64,000 nt of DNA from Sva-07 sp963728195 (lineage in GTDB: Bacteria > Actinomycetota > Acidimicrobiia > Acidimicrobiales > Ilumatobacteraceae): positions 124,001 to 188,000 of the forward strand of contig CAVSIX010000005.1 of NCBI GenBank assembly GCA_963728195.1, written 5' to 3'. The position numbers and the translations under genes are program-made. Positions 8,370-16,946 of this stretch are shown here, one piece after another. The notes beneath the pieces are model-generated. The model did not search any database and was not told the DNA's origin. It saw only the letters and a list, made by a program, of their open reading frames with translations. Position 1 is the first letter of the stretch. The number at the start of each line of letters is the position of its first letter.

Positions 8370-9752
8370 TCAGGACTGCGGTGAGGGCGAGGAATCAGCG
8401 AGGCTGTCCAAGGCGGGGGTGACGTCGCCGGCGCGGAGCGAGCCGACCTTGCGGTAGACGTCGAGCTTGTTGCGCGTGTCGGTGATGTCGAGGTTGCGCA
8501 TCGTGAGCTGGCCGATCCGGTCGAGCGGTCCGAACGCCGCATCCTCGACGCGCTCCATCGACAACCGGTCGGGCTCGTAGGTGAGGTTCTCGCTGACCGT
8601 GTCGAGGATCGAGTAGTCGTCGCCACGGCGCAGCCGCAGCGTCACCTCGCCGGTGACCGCGGAGCCGACCCACCGCATCAACGGCTCGCGCAGCATCAGG
8701 CTCTGCGGATCGAACCACCGGCCTTCGTAGAGCAGTCGACCGAGGCGTCGGCCCATCGTGCGGTAGTTCTCGATCGTGTTCTCGTTGTGGATCCCGGTGA
8801 CGAGGCGCTCGTAGCAGATGTGCAGCAACGCCAGCGCCGGCCCTTCGTAGATCCCCCGGCTCTTCGCCTCGATGATCCGGTTCTCGATCTGGTCGCTCAT
8901 CCCGAGCCCGTGGCGCCCGCCGATCGTGTTCGCCTCCATGACGAGATCGACCTGCGAGTCGAAGCTGCGCCCGTTGATCGCGACCGGCCAGCCCTCCTCG
9001 AACCGTACCGAGACGTCCTCGGTCGCGATCTCGACCTCGGGATCCCAGTGGGCGACACCCATGATCGGGGTGACGATCTCCATGCTCGTCGCCAATTCCT
9101 CGAGCGACTTCGCCTCGTGGGTGGCGCCCCAGATGTTGGCGTCGGTCGAGTACGCCTTCTCCACCGGGTCGCGGTACGGCAGGTCGCGTGCGGTGAGGAA
9201 CTCGCTCATGCCCTGGCGGCCCCCGAGCTCGTCGACGAACGTCGGGTCGAGCCACGGCTTGTAGATGCGCAGGTTCGGGTTGACGAGCAGCCCGTAGCGG
9301 TAGAACCGCTCGATGTCGTTGCCCTTGTAGGTCGAGCCGTCACCCCACACGTCGACGCCGTCGTCGGCCATCGCCCGCACGAGCAGCGTTCCGGTGACCG
9401 CGCGCCCGAGCGGCGTGGTGTTGAAGTACGTCTTGCCGGCGGTGGTGATGTGGAACGCACCGCACTGCAGGGCGATCAGCCCCTCGCGCACGAGTTCGTC
9501 ACGGCAATCGACGAGGCGTGCCTCCTCGGCGCCGTACACCTTCGCGCGATCGGGCACGCTGTCGAGTTCCGGCTCGTCGTACTGACCGAGGTCGGCGGTG
9601 TAGGTGTAGGGGATCGCCCCGCGGTCGCGCATCCAGGCCACGGCGGCCGACGTGTCGAGGCCACCCGAGAAGGCGATGCCGACGCGTTCGCCGATCGGCA
9701 ACGACATCAGGACCTTCGCATTGGAGGCGGTGTTCGGTGGGGCGTCGGACAT
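8370..9752 (-). CDS. argG: Argininosuccinate synthase
   Basis: Joins citrulline and aspartate with ATP to make argininosuccinate, the penultimate step of arginine synthesis. The 460-residue protein has the N-type ATP pyrophosphatase P-loop AFSGGLDTSAAVAWM near residue 30, then GNDIERFYRYG and VNPNLRIYKPWLD. The length and motif spacing resemble the longer (E. coli-type) ArgG rather than the ~400-residue form. ATG 9752 is preceded on its strand by TAGCGT 8 nt away. No argH, argF or argR lies nearby, so it is an orphan of the pathway here. Convergent with the GDPD gene. Confidence 0.95.
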   Translation of the reverse strand: MSDAPPNTASNAKVLMSLPIGERVGIAFSGGLDTSAAVAWMRDRGAIPYTYTADLGQYDEPELDSVPDRAKVYGAEEARLVDCRDELVREGLIALQCGAFHITTAGKTYFNTTPLGRAVTGTLLVRAMADDGVDVWGDGSTYKGNDIERFYRYGLLVNPNLRIYKPWLDPTFVDELGGRQGMSEFLTARDLPYRDPVEKAYSTDANIWGATHEAKSLEELATSMEIVTPIMGVAHWDPEVEIATEDVSVRFEEGWPVAINGRSFDSQVDLVMEANTIGGRHGLGMSDQIENRIIEAKSRGIYEGPALALLHICYERLVTGIHNENTIENYRTMGRRLGRLLYEGRWFDPQSLMLREPLMRWVGSAVTGEVTLRLRRGDDYSILDTVSENLTYEPDRLSMERVEDAAFGPLDRIGQLTMRNLDITDTRNKLDVYRKVGSLRAGDVTPALDSLADSSPSPQS

Positions 9753-9760
9753 GGCCGACG

Positions 9761-9766
9761 ACGCTA
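9761..9766 (-). promoter_or_regulatory. Candidate -10 hexamer of a leaderless promoter (argG)
   Basis: On the minus strand this reads TAGCGT, 8 nt before the argG ATG. It lies against the 3' end of the next gene leftward-transcribed (stop at 9764), so argG seems to have its own start site. Confidence 0.5.
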
Positions 9767-10303
9767 CCCGGCGTGCTGCGGTCGCGGTCGCTGGCCGCGG
9801 TAGGTGCCGGTGAACGAGGCCGCCGACACCAGCAGCACGGCGCCGGCGATCGCCAACTCGATCCCTGCGAGTCCGGCCGAGCGCGACAGGTCCGGGACGG
9901 CGATCGCAGTGAGCACGGCCGAGCCGATCAGACCGATCACCGGCATGCGGGGGACGTTGTAGCTGGCGAGGATGCCGAAGAAGGCGGTGACGATGTAGGG
10001 AACGAGCCGGATCACGACCGGTTGGGGATTCGAACGCGGGCCCAGCCACCACGTGGCGATCCCGATCTCCTCGCTCGCCTTCCACACGGCGAGATAGGCG
10101 GTGAAGACGCCGACCCAGGCGGCGACCACCATCGCGCGCCACGCCGTCGTCAGGCTTCCTGCACGTGGTCGCCGGGCGGGCGAGATCGTCGGTGGAGCAG
10201 GCGTCGGGGTGCGCTCGTGCTCTGGCGTGTCCCTGTCCGTGTCCGTGTCGTGACGGACCGGCGGTGGCAGTGCGCCACCGTGGGAGGTCGTGGGGTCCGG
10301 CAC
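9764..10303 (-). CDS. Small multi-pass membrane protein of unknown function
   Basis: About 179 residues. The first ~50 are polar and rich in Pro, Asp and Thr (predicted cytoplasmic); four hydrophobic segments follow: MVVAAWVGVFTAYLAVW, VVIRLVPYIVTAFFGILASY, VIGLIGSAVLTAIAV and IELAIAGAVLLVSAASF. I recognise no family. I place the start at GTG 10303 because TAGTGT (minus strand, 10312-10317) lies 8 nt before it; GTG 10315 and still earlier starts are possible. It is divergent from the GT2 glycosyltransferase, which suggests but does not prove a shared role in membrane or envelope lipids. Confidence 0.65.
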   Translation of the reverse strand: MPDPTTSHGGALPPPVRHDTDTDRDTPEHERTPTPAPPTISPARRPRAGSLTTAWRAMVVAAWVGVFTAYLAVWKASEEIGIATWWLGPRSNPQPVVIRLVPYIVTAFFGILASYNVPRMPVIGLIGSAVLTAIAVPDLSRSAGLAGIELAIAGAVLLVSAASFTGTYRGQRPRPQHAG

Positions 10304-10393
10304 GGGGTCGCACACTACGACCGCCAGGACGTCGATGCGACGCAGGGCCGAGACAGCCGAGGTGATCGCGGGGCCGGTCGGCGTTCGGCCAGC

Positions 10394-10399
10394 TACCCT
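10394..10399 (+). promoter_or_regulatory. Candidate -10 hexamer of a leaderless promoter (GT2)
   Basis: TACCCT lies 7 nt before the ATG at 10407. Together with the oppositely oriented TAGTGT at 10312-10317 it makes a compact divergent promoter region. Confidence 0.5.
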
Positions 10400-10406
10400 C
10401 GCCGCG

Positions 10407-11177
10407 ATGTCCTTCGTCGACACCACGCTCGGTGAGCCCTTCGAGAAGCTGTCGATCTTCTACCCGATGTGGAACGAGGAGGAGTACATCGAGCGGGCGC
10501 TGACCGCCGGGCGTCGCGCCTGCGAGCAACTGGTGCGCAGCGGCGACATCGGTGCGTACGAACTGATCGTCGTCGACGATGCATCGACCGATCGCACGCC
10601 GGCGATCGCCGACCGGCTCGCCGCCGAGGACCCGCGTGTGCGCGTCGTCCACCATGCCCGCAACCGCAAGCTCGGCGGAGCGATCAAGACCGGATTCGCC
10701 ACCGCCACCGGCGACGTCATCCTCTACACCGACGCCGACCTGCCCTTCGACATGTCGGAGCTGCCGCGGGCGGTGCGCCTACTGCGCGAGTACGACGCCG
10801 ACATCGTGAGCGCCTACCGCTTCGACCGCACCGGCGAGGGTTACCTGCGTTCGATCTACACGTTCGTGTACAACCTGTTGATCCGCACCCTGTTCGACGT
10901 GAAGGCCCGCGACATCAACTTCGCCTTCAAGCTGTGCCGGGCCCGGGTGTTCGATCACGTCGAGCTTCGCAGCGAGGGTTCGTTCATCGACGCCGAACTC
11001 GTGATCCGAGCGACGCGCCTCGGCTACGAGATGCTCCAGTTCGGCGTCGACTACTTCCCGCGGACGCGTGGCGTGTCGACGTTGAGCTCCCCGTCGGTGA
11101 TCACGACGATCCTGCGCGAGATGTGGCAGCTGCGAGGCGACCTCCAGGACATCCGCCCCGTCGTCGAGCGCCGCTGA
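10407..11177 (+). CDS. Family 2 glycosyltransferase (polyprenol-phosphate sugar transferase type)
   Basis: Transfers a sugar from a nucleotide sugar, probably to a polyprenol phosphate carrier at the membrane. The 256-residue GT-A domain has YPMWNEEEYIE at the start, VVDDASTDRTPAIAD for nucleotide binding, ARNRKLGGAIKTGF, and YTDADLPFDMSELP, the D-x-D metal site. A weakly hydrophobic stretch (YLRSIYTFVYNLLIRTLF) suits membrane association, and EGSFIDAELVIRATRLGYE follows as in dolichol-phosphate mannosyltransferases. Donor and acceptor are not readable from sequence. No acceptor-loading genes are adjacent. Confidence 0.85.
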   Translation: MSFVDTTLGEPFEKLSIFYPMWNEEEYIERALTAGRRACEQLVRSGDIGAYELIVVDDASTDRTPAIADRLAAEDPRVRVVHHARNRKLGGAIKTGFATATGDVILYTDADLPFDMSELPRAVRLLREYDADIVSAYRFDRTGEGYLRSIYTFVYNLLIRTLFDVKARDINFAFKLCRARVFDHVELRSEGSFIDAELVIRATRLGYEMLQFGVDYFPRTRGVSTLSSPSVITTILREMWQLRGDLQDIRPVVERR

Positions 11178-11218
11178 CGTCGCCGTTCACCCGTCGGCGC
11201 ACCCGCCAGCAGCCCGTT

Positions 11219-11361
11219 GTGTGAGCGACAGCGCGGGTGGCGCTCACACGCCGCCGTTTGTGTGAGCGACAACGTCGTCGGGTGCGGTGTGCGCTCACAC
11301 GAAACTCGGCCGCTGGATCTGTGTGAGCGACAACGTCGTCGGGTGCGGTGTGCGCTCACAC
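11219..11361. repeat. Three GTGTGAGCG / CGCTCACAC palindromes (locus F)
   Basis: Palindromes lie at 11219-11249 (short form), 11260-11300 and 11321-11361. The two long copies are identical, 41 bp each, and start 61 bp apart, the same period as the CGATGAGC repeats. Arms are 9 bp and perfect: GTGTGAGCG and CGCTCACAC. The core TGAGCGA is shared with the other family. The 350-bp gap 11178-11527 holds this block, a possible promoter hexamer TAGCGT at 11475-11480, and nothing else I can support. Confidence 0.85.
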
Positions 11362-11474
11362 GAAACGCCTGGACGGGACGGTGGAATGGGGACCCGGTAG
11401 GCGTCCGGCGGCGCGTGCGGTGACGGCGGAACGGGGGCCGGGTGGGGCGCGGACACCGGTGCGATCGCCGTTGG

Positions 11475-11480
11475 TAGCGT
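11475..11480 (+). promoter_or_regulatory. Possible -10 hexamer for the L,D-transpeptidase
   Basis: TAGCGT in the sequence TTGGTAGCGTGACAG, 47 nt before the GTG at 11528. It resembles the other -10 hexamers of the window but would give a leader of about 40 nt. No good -35 element was identified. Confidence 0.3.
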
Positions 11481-11527
11481 GACAGCTCGACGCGGACCGG
11501 GGCTCCACCGGCCGCCGAAAGATCCTC

Positions 11528-12649
11528 GTGAACGACCGCCCCCGACTTTCCCCCGAAGCCCGAAAGTGGATGCCTGCCGCTGCGGCGGCGGGCGTGCTCG
11601 CGATCGTGGTCGTCGCAGGCGTCGCACTGGGCGGCGGCGGCGAACCCGCCTCGCAGGCGCCGGCGGGCACGATCGATCCGGCCTCGGTGTCGGTGCCGCC
11701 CTCGGTCGCCGTCATCGAGACGATCGCGACCTCGAGTCCGGTCACCAAGACCCAGTTGAGCCGAACCCTCACGAAGGGGATGGCCGGTGACGACGTCGCT
11801 GCGCTGCAACAGCGCCTGACCGATCTCGGTTTCCGGCCCGGTCCCGTCGACGGGTACTTCGGCGACGAGACCCGCCGCTCGGTCTGGGCCTACGAGAAGC
11901 TCGTACTGGGCGTGGCCTACGACGAACCCACCGGCGAGGTGAGCGCCGACATGTGGGACGCGATGCAGGATCCGTTCACGATCCAGCCCCGCCGCCCGAA
12001 CTCCACGCCCAACCACACCGAGATCTATCTCGACTCGCAGGTGATCGCCGTCTTCCACGCCGACGAGGCCGTGTTCATCAGCCACATGTCGAGCGGCGAC
12101 AACGAGGAGTGGTGCGAAGAGGTCACGATCAGTCCCGGTGAGTGGAACAACCCGGGCGACGAGCCGCTCGTGCGCGGTGAGTGCGGCAAGTCGATCACGC
12201 CCGGCGGCGTCTTCAACTTCGAACGTCGTATCGAGGGCATCCGCCAGAGCTCGCTCGGCGGGATGTGGGATCCGGTGTACTTCAACTACGGCATCGCCGT
12301 GCACGGTGCATTGAACGTGCCGTTGCATCCGGCGTCGCACGGCTGCGTCCGGATCCCGCTGCCGCTGTCGCCCACCTTCCAGGAGGTCACTGCCAACGGT
12401 GACCAGGTCTTCGTGTTCGACGGCGTGCAGGAACCGGAGTACTACGGCGCCCAGAAGCCGTACTTCAACCGCATCGACCCCGACTACACGACGACCACCT
12501 CCAGCACGACGACGACCACGACGGTGCCCCCGTCGACCACGACCACCGCACCGCCGGCGACGACGACGACCCCGCCGGCCACCACGACGACCGCACCGGC
12601 GACCACCACGACCACCGCACCGGAGACGACGACCACCGTCGCCCCCTGA
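11528..12649 (+). CDS. L,D-transpeptidase with peptidoglycan-binding domain
   Basis: Extracytoplasmic enzyme forming 3-3 cross-links in peptidoglycan. It has an N-terminal signal anchor (PAAAAAGVLAIVVVAGVAL, residues about 16-34) and a PG_binding_1 domain near residues 82-125 (KGMAGDDVAALQQRLTDLGF, then GYFGDETRRSVW). The YkuD catalytic domain ends with VHGALNVPLHPASHGCVRI, the His and the nucleophile Cys of the H-x-S-H-G-C motif. The last ~45 residues are almost pure Thr with Pro, Ala and Ser, a low-complexity tail encoded by ACGACGACC-like repeats. The start is GTG 11528; the ribosome binding site is weak. Confidence 0.9.
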   Translation: MNDRPRLSPEARKWMPAAAAAGVLAIVVVAGVALGGGGEPASQAPAGTIDPASVSVPPSVAVIETIATSSPVTKTQLSRTLTKGMAGDDVAALQQRLTDLGFRPGPVDGYFGDETRRSVWAYEKLVLGVAYDEPTGEVSADMWDAMQDPFTIQPRRPNSTPNHTEIYLDSQVIAVFHADEAVFISHMSSGDNEEWCEEVTISPGEWNNPGDEPLVRGECGKSITPGGVFNFERRIEGIRQSSLGGMWDPVYFNYGIAVHGALNVPLHPASHGCVRIPLPLSPTFQEVTANGDQVFVFDGVQEPEYYGAQKPYFNRIDPDYTTTTSSTTTTTTVPPSTTTTAPPATTTTPPATTTTAPATTTTTAPETTTTVAP

Positions 12650-12730
12650 GCTCGGGTGTTGCGAGGCGAGACGGCTGCGAGCGATGGTTGCGTTCGTCGG
12701 TCCCCGGTCGTTCGTGACAACGTGCTCGTC

Positions 12731-13702
12731 GTGAGCGACCGAGCCGATGCGATGGACGACTACGACGAATTCGGCCTCTTCCACGAGAACATCGCCGAGT
12801 TCGATCTCGACGTCGACCGGGTGCCCGACGTCGCGCGCATCGACACACCGGTCCCCGACGGCGTCGGCGGGACACGTACGGTCAGCGCCCTGCGCTGGGG
12901 AAGCGGCGACCCGGAACTGGTCCTCGTGCACGGTGGCGCCCAGAACGCGCACACGTGGGACACCGTCGCACTCGCGCTGGCACGTCCGCTGCTCAGCGTC
13001 GACCTGCCCGGCCACGGACATTCGGACTGGCGTGCGGACGGCGCGTACAGCCCGATGAACCTCGCCGACGACGTCGCCGTGGTCGTCGCCGCGCACGCCC
13101 CCGCAGCACGAGTCGTGGTCGGCATGTCGCTCGGCGGGCTGACGGCGATGGAGCTCGCGGTGCGCCACCCGGCGCTCGTCCGTTCGCTCGTCATGGTCGA
13201 CATCACGCCTGGCGTCAACGCTGCCAAGACCAAGGCGATCACCGATTTCGTCGACGGGCCCCAGGAGTTCGCCAGTTTCGACGACCTGCTCGCGCGTACC
13301 AAGGAGCACAACCCGACCCGTTCGGAATCGTCGCTACGGCGCGGGATTCTCCACAACGCACACCAACTGCCCGACGGGTCGTGGCAGTGGCGCTACGACC
13401 GTGGTAGCCATGCTCGGGCCCAGCGGTCCGAGGCGGCCACCGTCGCCGACGGAACCGACGACGCGGTCGACGACGCAGCGAGCGCCCTGTCGCCGTTGTG
13501 GGACGACTTCGGTTCGATCCGCTGCGCGATGACGCTCGTGCGCGGTTCGCTGTCGCCGGTCGTCGACGACGACGACGTCGCCGAGGCGCTGCGGCGTCAA
13601 CCGGAGCTGACCGTCCACGTCGTCGACGGCGCCGGCCACAGCGTGCAGGGTGATCGCCCCGTCGAGCTGGCAGAGATCCTCGCCGCCGTCCTCGACGGCT
13701 GA
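12731..13702 (+). CDS. Alpha/beta hydrolase
   Basis: Serine hydrolase of about 323 residues with the full alpha/beta-hydrolase pattern: LVLVHGGAQNAHTWD (oxyanion loop), SVDLPGHGHSDW, the nucleophile elbow VVGMSLGGLTAMELA and the final His in VVDGAGHSVQGDRP. A cap region lies between residues ~180 and 250. The substrate is unknown; similarity to lipase, esterase and haloalkane-type members is only at fold level. GTG 12731 is chosen because the conserved region begins soon after it; in-frame starts at 12722 and 12656 exist. It converges on the zinc peptidase gene. Confidence 0.8.
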   Translation: MSDRADAMDDYDEFGLFHENIAEFDLDVDRVPDVARIDTPVPDGVGGTRTVSALRWGSGDPELVLVHGGAQNAHTWDTVALALARPLLSVDLPGHGHSDWRADGAYSPMNLADDVAVVVAAHAPAARVVVGMSLGGLTAMELAVRHPALVRSLVMVDITPGVNAAKTKAITDFVDGPQEFASFDDLLARTKEHNPTRSESSLRRGILHNAHQLPDGSWQWRYDRGSHARAQRSEAATVADGTDDAVDDAASALSPLWDDFGSIRCAMTLVRGSLSPVVDDDDVAEALRRQPELTVHVVDGAGHSVQGDRPVELAEILAAVLDG

Positions 13703-13741
13703 GCCGTCACCCCACGCGACCTGCCGGAGCGGCAGCGGTGA

Positions 13742-15283
13742 TCAGAGCTGTGCGAGGCAGGTGTCGGTGCCGTCGATGACACCGGTACGGAACGCGTCGA
13801 TCTTCTCGAACGCATTGCCGATCACGTTGTCGTCGACGCCGTTGTCGCCGATGCGCAACACGGTCTGGATCGCCTCGTCGAGGTCGCCCGCCGAGATGCG
13901 CACCGAATCACGCGTGGCCAGCCGCGGCTGGGGGAGCGCGAAGTCGACCGGGGTGACCGTCTTCACCCAACCACCGGTGAGACAGTCGTTGAGCAGGGCA
14001 CGAGTCTCGCCGGTGAGCGGTGAGCCGAGCGCGGTCTGGACCGCCTCGCTCCATGCGAGTCCGAGCACGTAGCCGACGGAGAAGTCACCCAGCGAGCGGT
14101 ACAGCTCGAATGCGACCGGTTCGTCGAAGACCACGTCGTTCGTCGATGCGCACCACGCGGCACCGAGGGCCAGGTCGCCGCGGAGATCGTCGCACGACGA
14201 CTCGTCGGGCGAGTCGACCACGACGATGCTCAACGGCGCGAGCCCGGCGATGTCGAGCTCCTCGTCCCAGTAACGATTCAGGTCCTCGGGGAGGAACCCG
14301 ACCAGATCGTTCTCGCCGTAGCCGAATGCGGCGTTGCCGCCGTTGCCGACGTCGCCGGTCGTGAACTGGTTCGGCATGAGCGGCAGCGGGTCGTCGAGGA
14401 GCTGCGAGCACCGTTGCGGGCCGTCGTTGTAGCCCACCTGGAACGCGCCGACGCGGTCGAACCCGGAGCCGTGGCCACCCTCGACGAACTGGTCGAAACC
14501 GACCGGGTCGCTGACCTTGGTCATCGCGATCAGCCCCGCACGCACGTCGCCGTCGCTGAACCGCAGGACCGGTGATTCTCCGCGCGCCGCGCGCCCGGTC
14601 CAGGCGCCGGCGAAGCAGTCGGCCTGCTGCTCGGTCGTGATCGTCGGCAGCCGCCGGTCGAGGGCGCCGATGCGGAGCTGGATCGCATGAGCGAACTCGT
14701 GGGCGAGCACGGTGCCGATCGTCGCCGACCCGTACTCGCGTGCGAGTTGGGCGAGCAGCCCGTCCTCGCCGTCGTCGTAGACCAGGAAGTCGCCGACGCC
14801 GCAGTAGAACGCCACGTACTGCTGCACGTCCCCGTACGTGGTCCGCGGCGAACCACAACCGGGGATGTCGTCGGGCCGTTCGGGATACGCGGCGTACACG
14901 TCGCCCTCGAGCGGCGTGAACGGCTCGCCGTAGATCGCCGGATAGGTCTCGGTCCACCACTGATTCAGGTCGGTCATGACCGCCAGCAGGAAGTCGTCGT
15001 ACGCGCGCCGCGGTTTGTTGGAGCCGAAGTTGATCGCGCCGGGATCGACGGTGCCCGACGGCGGTGGTGGTGGGGCCGTGACCGGCGGGCTCGTTTCGTC
15101 CGGCGGCGGCAGCCCTACACCCGGTTCGTCCGCGGGCGCATCCGGCGGTGGCGTGAGCGTCGGGTCGTCGCCGAGCCCGCTGATCGGCTCGGCGCGTTCG
15201 GTGGTGACGTCGACGCTTCCCGCGCAGGCGCTCAACGCCACGGCGCCGGCCATGGCCAGGGCGAGCAGCCGCGGGCGATGCAT
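13742..15283 (-). CDS. Lipoprotein neutral zinc metallopeptidase
   Basis: Exported protein of 513 residues. The signal peptide ends in a lipobox, LSAC (Cys about residue 20), so it is predicted to be lipid-anchored. A Pro/Thr/Asp-rich linker of about 60 residues follows. The catalytic zinc site is TVLAHEFAHAIQLR (H-E-x-x-H), with the downstream TEQQADCFAGAW supplying the likely third ligand Glu, as in the putative neutral zinc metallopeptidase family. The remaining C-terminal ~250 residues are not recognised. TAGCAT on the minus strand (15291-15296) lies 7 nt before the ATG. Possible role in envelope protein processing. Confidence 0.82.
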   Translation of the reverse strand: MHRPRLLALAMAGAVALSACAGSVDVTTERAEPISGLGDDPTLTPPPDAPADEPGVGLPPPDETSPPVTAPPPPPSGTVDPGAINFGSNKPRRAYDDFLLAVMTDLNQWWTETYPAIYGEPFTPLEGDVYAAYPERPDDIPGCGSPRTTYGDVQQYVAFYCGVGDFLVYDDGEDGLLAQLAREYGSATIGTVLAHEFAHAIQLRIGALDRRLPTITTEQQADCFAGAWTGRAARGESPVLRFSDGDVRAGLIAMTKVSDPVGFDQFVEGGHGSGFDRVGAFQVGYNDGPQRCSQLLDDPLPLMPNQFTTGDVGNGGNAAFGYGENDLVGFLPEDLNRYWDEELDIAGLAPLSIVVVDSPDESSCDDLRGDLALGAAWCASTNDVVFDEPVAFELYRSLGDFSVGYVLGLAWSEAVQTALGSPLTGETRALLNDCLTGGWVKTVTPVDFALPQPRLATRDSVRISAGDLDEAIQTVLRIGDNGVDDNVIGNAFEKIDAFRTGVIDGTDTCLAQL

Positions 15284-15415
15284 GGGTGAGATGCTATGCG
15301 CAGCACACTGACGGCGGGCGGCGGGCGCCGAGTCCTCACCAGGTTCTCACACGATGCTCGAAGGCGTCGGGTGCTACTCCGCCCGGAACAACTGTGACGT
15401 CCGGGTCGCCGATGC

Positions 15416-15421
15416 TACGGT
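15416..15421 (+). promoter_or_regulatory. Candidate -10 hexamer for the liv operon
   Basis: TACGGT, 47 nt before the livG GTG. This gives a leader of about 40 nt that holds the strong Shine-Dalgarno sequence GAGGGGGAGG. Confidence 0.4.
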
Positions 15422-15468
15422 TGCGCCCGCTCGGGCCGTCATCAGCGGTCGAGGGGGAGGATGAACTG

Positions 15469-16230
15469 GTGGCACTGCTCGAAGTCGATGAGATCTCGGT
15501 CACGTTCGGTGGGATCGTCGCGCTCGACGGCTTGTCGTTCGAGATCGCCGATGGGCAGATCCTGGGCCTGATCGGTCCGAACGGCGCCGGCAAGACGACG
15601 ATGTTCAATGTCGTGAGCCGTATCTACGACCCCACGCGCGGTCGTCTGCGCTTCGACGGACACGATCTGCTCGCGGTCAGCCCGCATCGCGTCGCTGGAT
15701 TCGGCATCTCGCGGACGTTCCAGAACCTGGCCTTGTTCCCGACGATGACCCTGCTGCAGAACACGATGACCGGCGCCCACCATCTCGGCAAGGTCGGTTT
15801 CGGTCGTGCGATGTCGCGCATCGGTGCCGCCCGCGAGGAACGAGCGCTCGCCGGCGACGCCTTCCAGATCCTGCGGTCGCTCGATCTCGCCGACCTGGCG
15901 TTCCATCCCGCCGCCGGGCTGCCGTTCGGCACGCTGAAGCGGCTCGAGCTCGCCCGAGCGCTCGCCGCCCATCCCCGCCTGCTGTTGCTCGACGAGCCAG
16001 CTGCCGGCCTCACCCACCACGAGGTCGACGAACTCGGCGCCACGATCCGCCGGATCCGCGACGAGTACGGCCTCACGGTGCTGCTGGTCGAACACCACAT
16101 GGGCATGGTGATGGGCATCTCCGACCGGGTGGTCGCGATGGAGTTCGGCCGCAAGATCTCCGAGGGGACACCGGCTGAGGTGCAGAACGACCCACGGGTC
16201 ATCGAGGCCTACCTGGGGACGCCCGCATGA
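15469..16230 (+). CDS. livG: Branched-chain amino-acid type ABC transporter ATP-binding protein LivG
   Basis: Cytoplasmic ATPase of a high-affinity importer. Walker A is GPNGAGKTT, the Q-loop is in SRTFQNLALFP, Walker B is LLLLDEPAAGL and the switch His lies in LLVEHHMGMVM. The ABC signature reads LPFGTLKRLELARAL, the atypical form usual for LivG. At 253 residues it has family length. GTG 15469 is chosen for its Shine-Dalgarno sequence; a long in-frame upstream extension is not conserved. It is the first gene of a five-gene set with overlapping junctions (livG/livF 4 nt). Transport direction and partners are clear; the actual substrate could be an amino acid, urea or amide. Confidence 0.93.
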   Translation: MALLEVDEISVTFGGIVALDGLSFEIADGQILGLIGPNGAGKTTMFNVVSRIYDPTRGRLRFDGHDLLAVSPHRVAGFGISRTFQNLALFPTMTLLQNTMTGAHHLGKVGFGRAMSRIGAAREERALAGDAFQILRSLDLADLAFHPAAGLPFGTLKRLELARALAAHPRLLLLDEPAAGLTHHEVDELGATIRRIRDEYGLTVLLVEHHMGMVMGISDRVVAMEFGRKISEGTPAEVQNDPRVIEAYLGTPA

Positions 16231-16946
16231 GCGGTGACGTGCTGCTCAACGTGTCGGGCCTGTCGGCCGGCTACGGGCCGATCGAAGTGCTCCACCAACT
16301 CGACTTCACGGTCGCCGAGGGGGAGATCGTCGTCATTCTCGGCGCCAACGGCGCCGGCAAGACCACGACGATGCGAGCGGTGTCGGGCATGATCGCCCGA
16401 CACGGCACGGTCGAGTTCGCCGGCCACGAGATCGGCGGGGCGAAGCCCGATGCCATCCTGCGGGCGGGCATCTCGCAGGTGCCGCAGGGTCGTGGCACGT
16501 TCACCGACCTGTCGGTCGACGACAACCTGCGTGCCGGTGGCTACACGGTGAAGGGCTCGATCCACGACGACCTCGAACGCTGGTACGAGCTGTTCCCGCG
16601 TCTGTCCGAGCGCCGCGACCAGAAGGCCGGCTCGCTGTCGGGCGGAGAGCAGCAGATGTTGGCGGTGGCCCGCGCGATGATGCCTCGCCCCAAGCTGCTC
16701 CTGTGCGACGAACCGAGCCTCGGCTTGGCGCCACTGATCACCAAGGAGCTGTTCCGCGTGCTCGGTTCGCTGCGAGAGGAGTACGGCATGTCGTTGCTCG
16801 TCGTCGAACAGAACGCCGGCATGGCGCTCGGACTTGCCGATCGGGCCTACGTGCTCGAGACCGGCAACATCGTCGCCACCGGCACCGGCGCCGAACTGCT
16901 CGCCGACGACACGATCAAAGAGGCCTACTTGGGAGCGACGAGCTGA
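16227..16946 (+). CDS. livF: Branched-chain amino-acid type ABC transporter ATP-binding protein LivF
   Basis: Second ATPase subunit, 239 residues, pairing with LivG on the inner face of the membrane. Walker A is GANGAGKTT, the signature is LSGGEQQMLAVARAM (canonical, unlike LivG), Walker B is LLLCDEPSLGLAP and the switch region is LVVEQNAGMAL. The motif GISQVPQGRGTF is typical of LivF. ATG 16227 overlaps the livG stop; the gene ends in a 1-nt overlap with livH, consistent with coupled translation. Confidence 0.94.
   Translation: MSGDVLLNVSGLSAGYGPIEVLHQLDFTVAEGEIVVILGANGAGKTTTMRAVSGMIARHGTVEFAGHEIGGAKPDAILRAGISQVPQGRGTFTDLSVDDNLRAGGYTVKGSIHDDLERWYELFPRLSERRDQKAGSLSGGEQQMLAVARAMMPRPKLLLCDEPSLGLAPLITKELFRVLGSLREEYGMSLLVVEQNAGMALGLADRAYVLETGNIVATGTGAELLADDTIKEAYLGATS

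Noticed and set aside
8370..10655. A 761-residue leftward fusion of argG with upstream sequence
   Set aside because: The upstream part is an Arg/Ala-rich out-of-frame shadow over two other genes; ArgG homology starts at MSDAPPN (9752).
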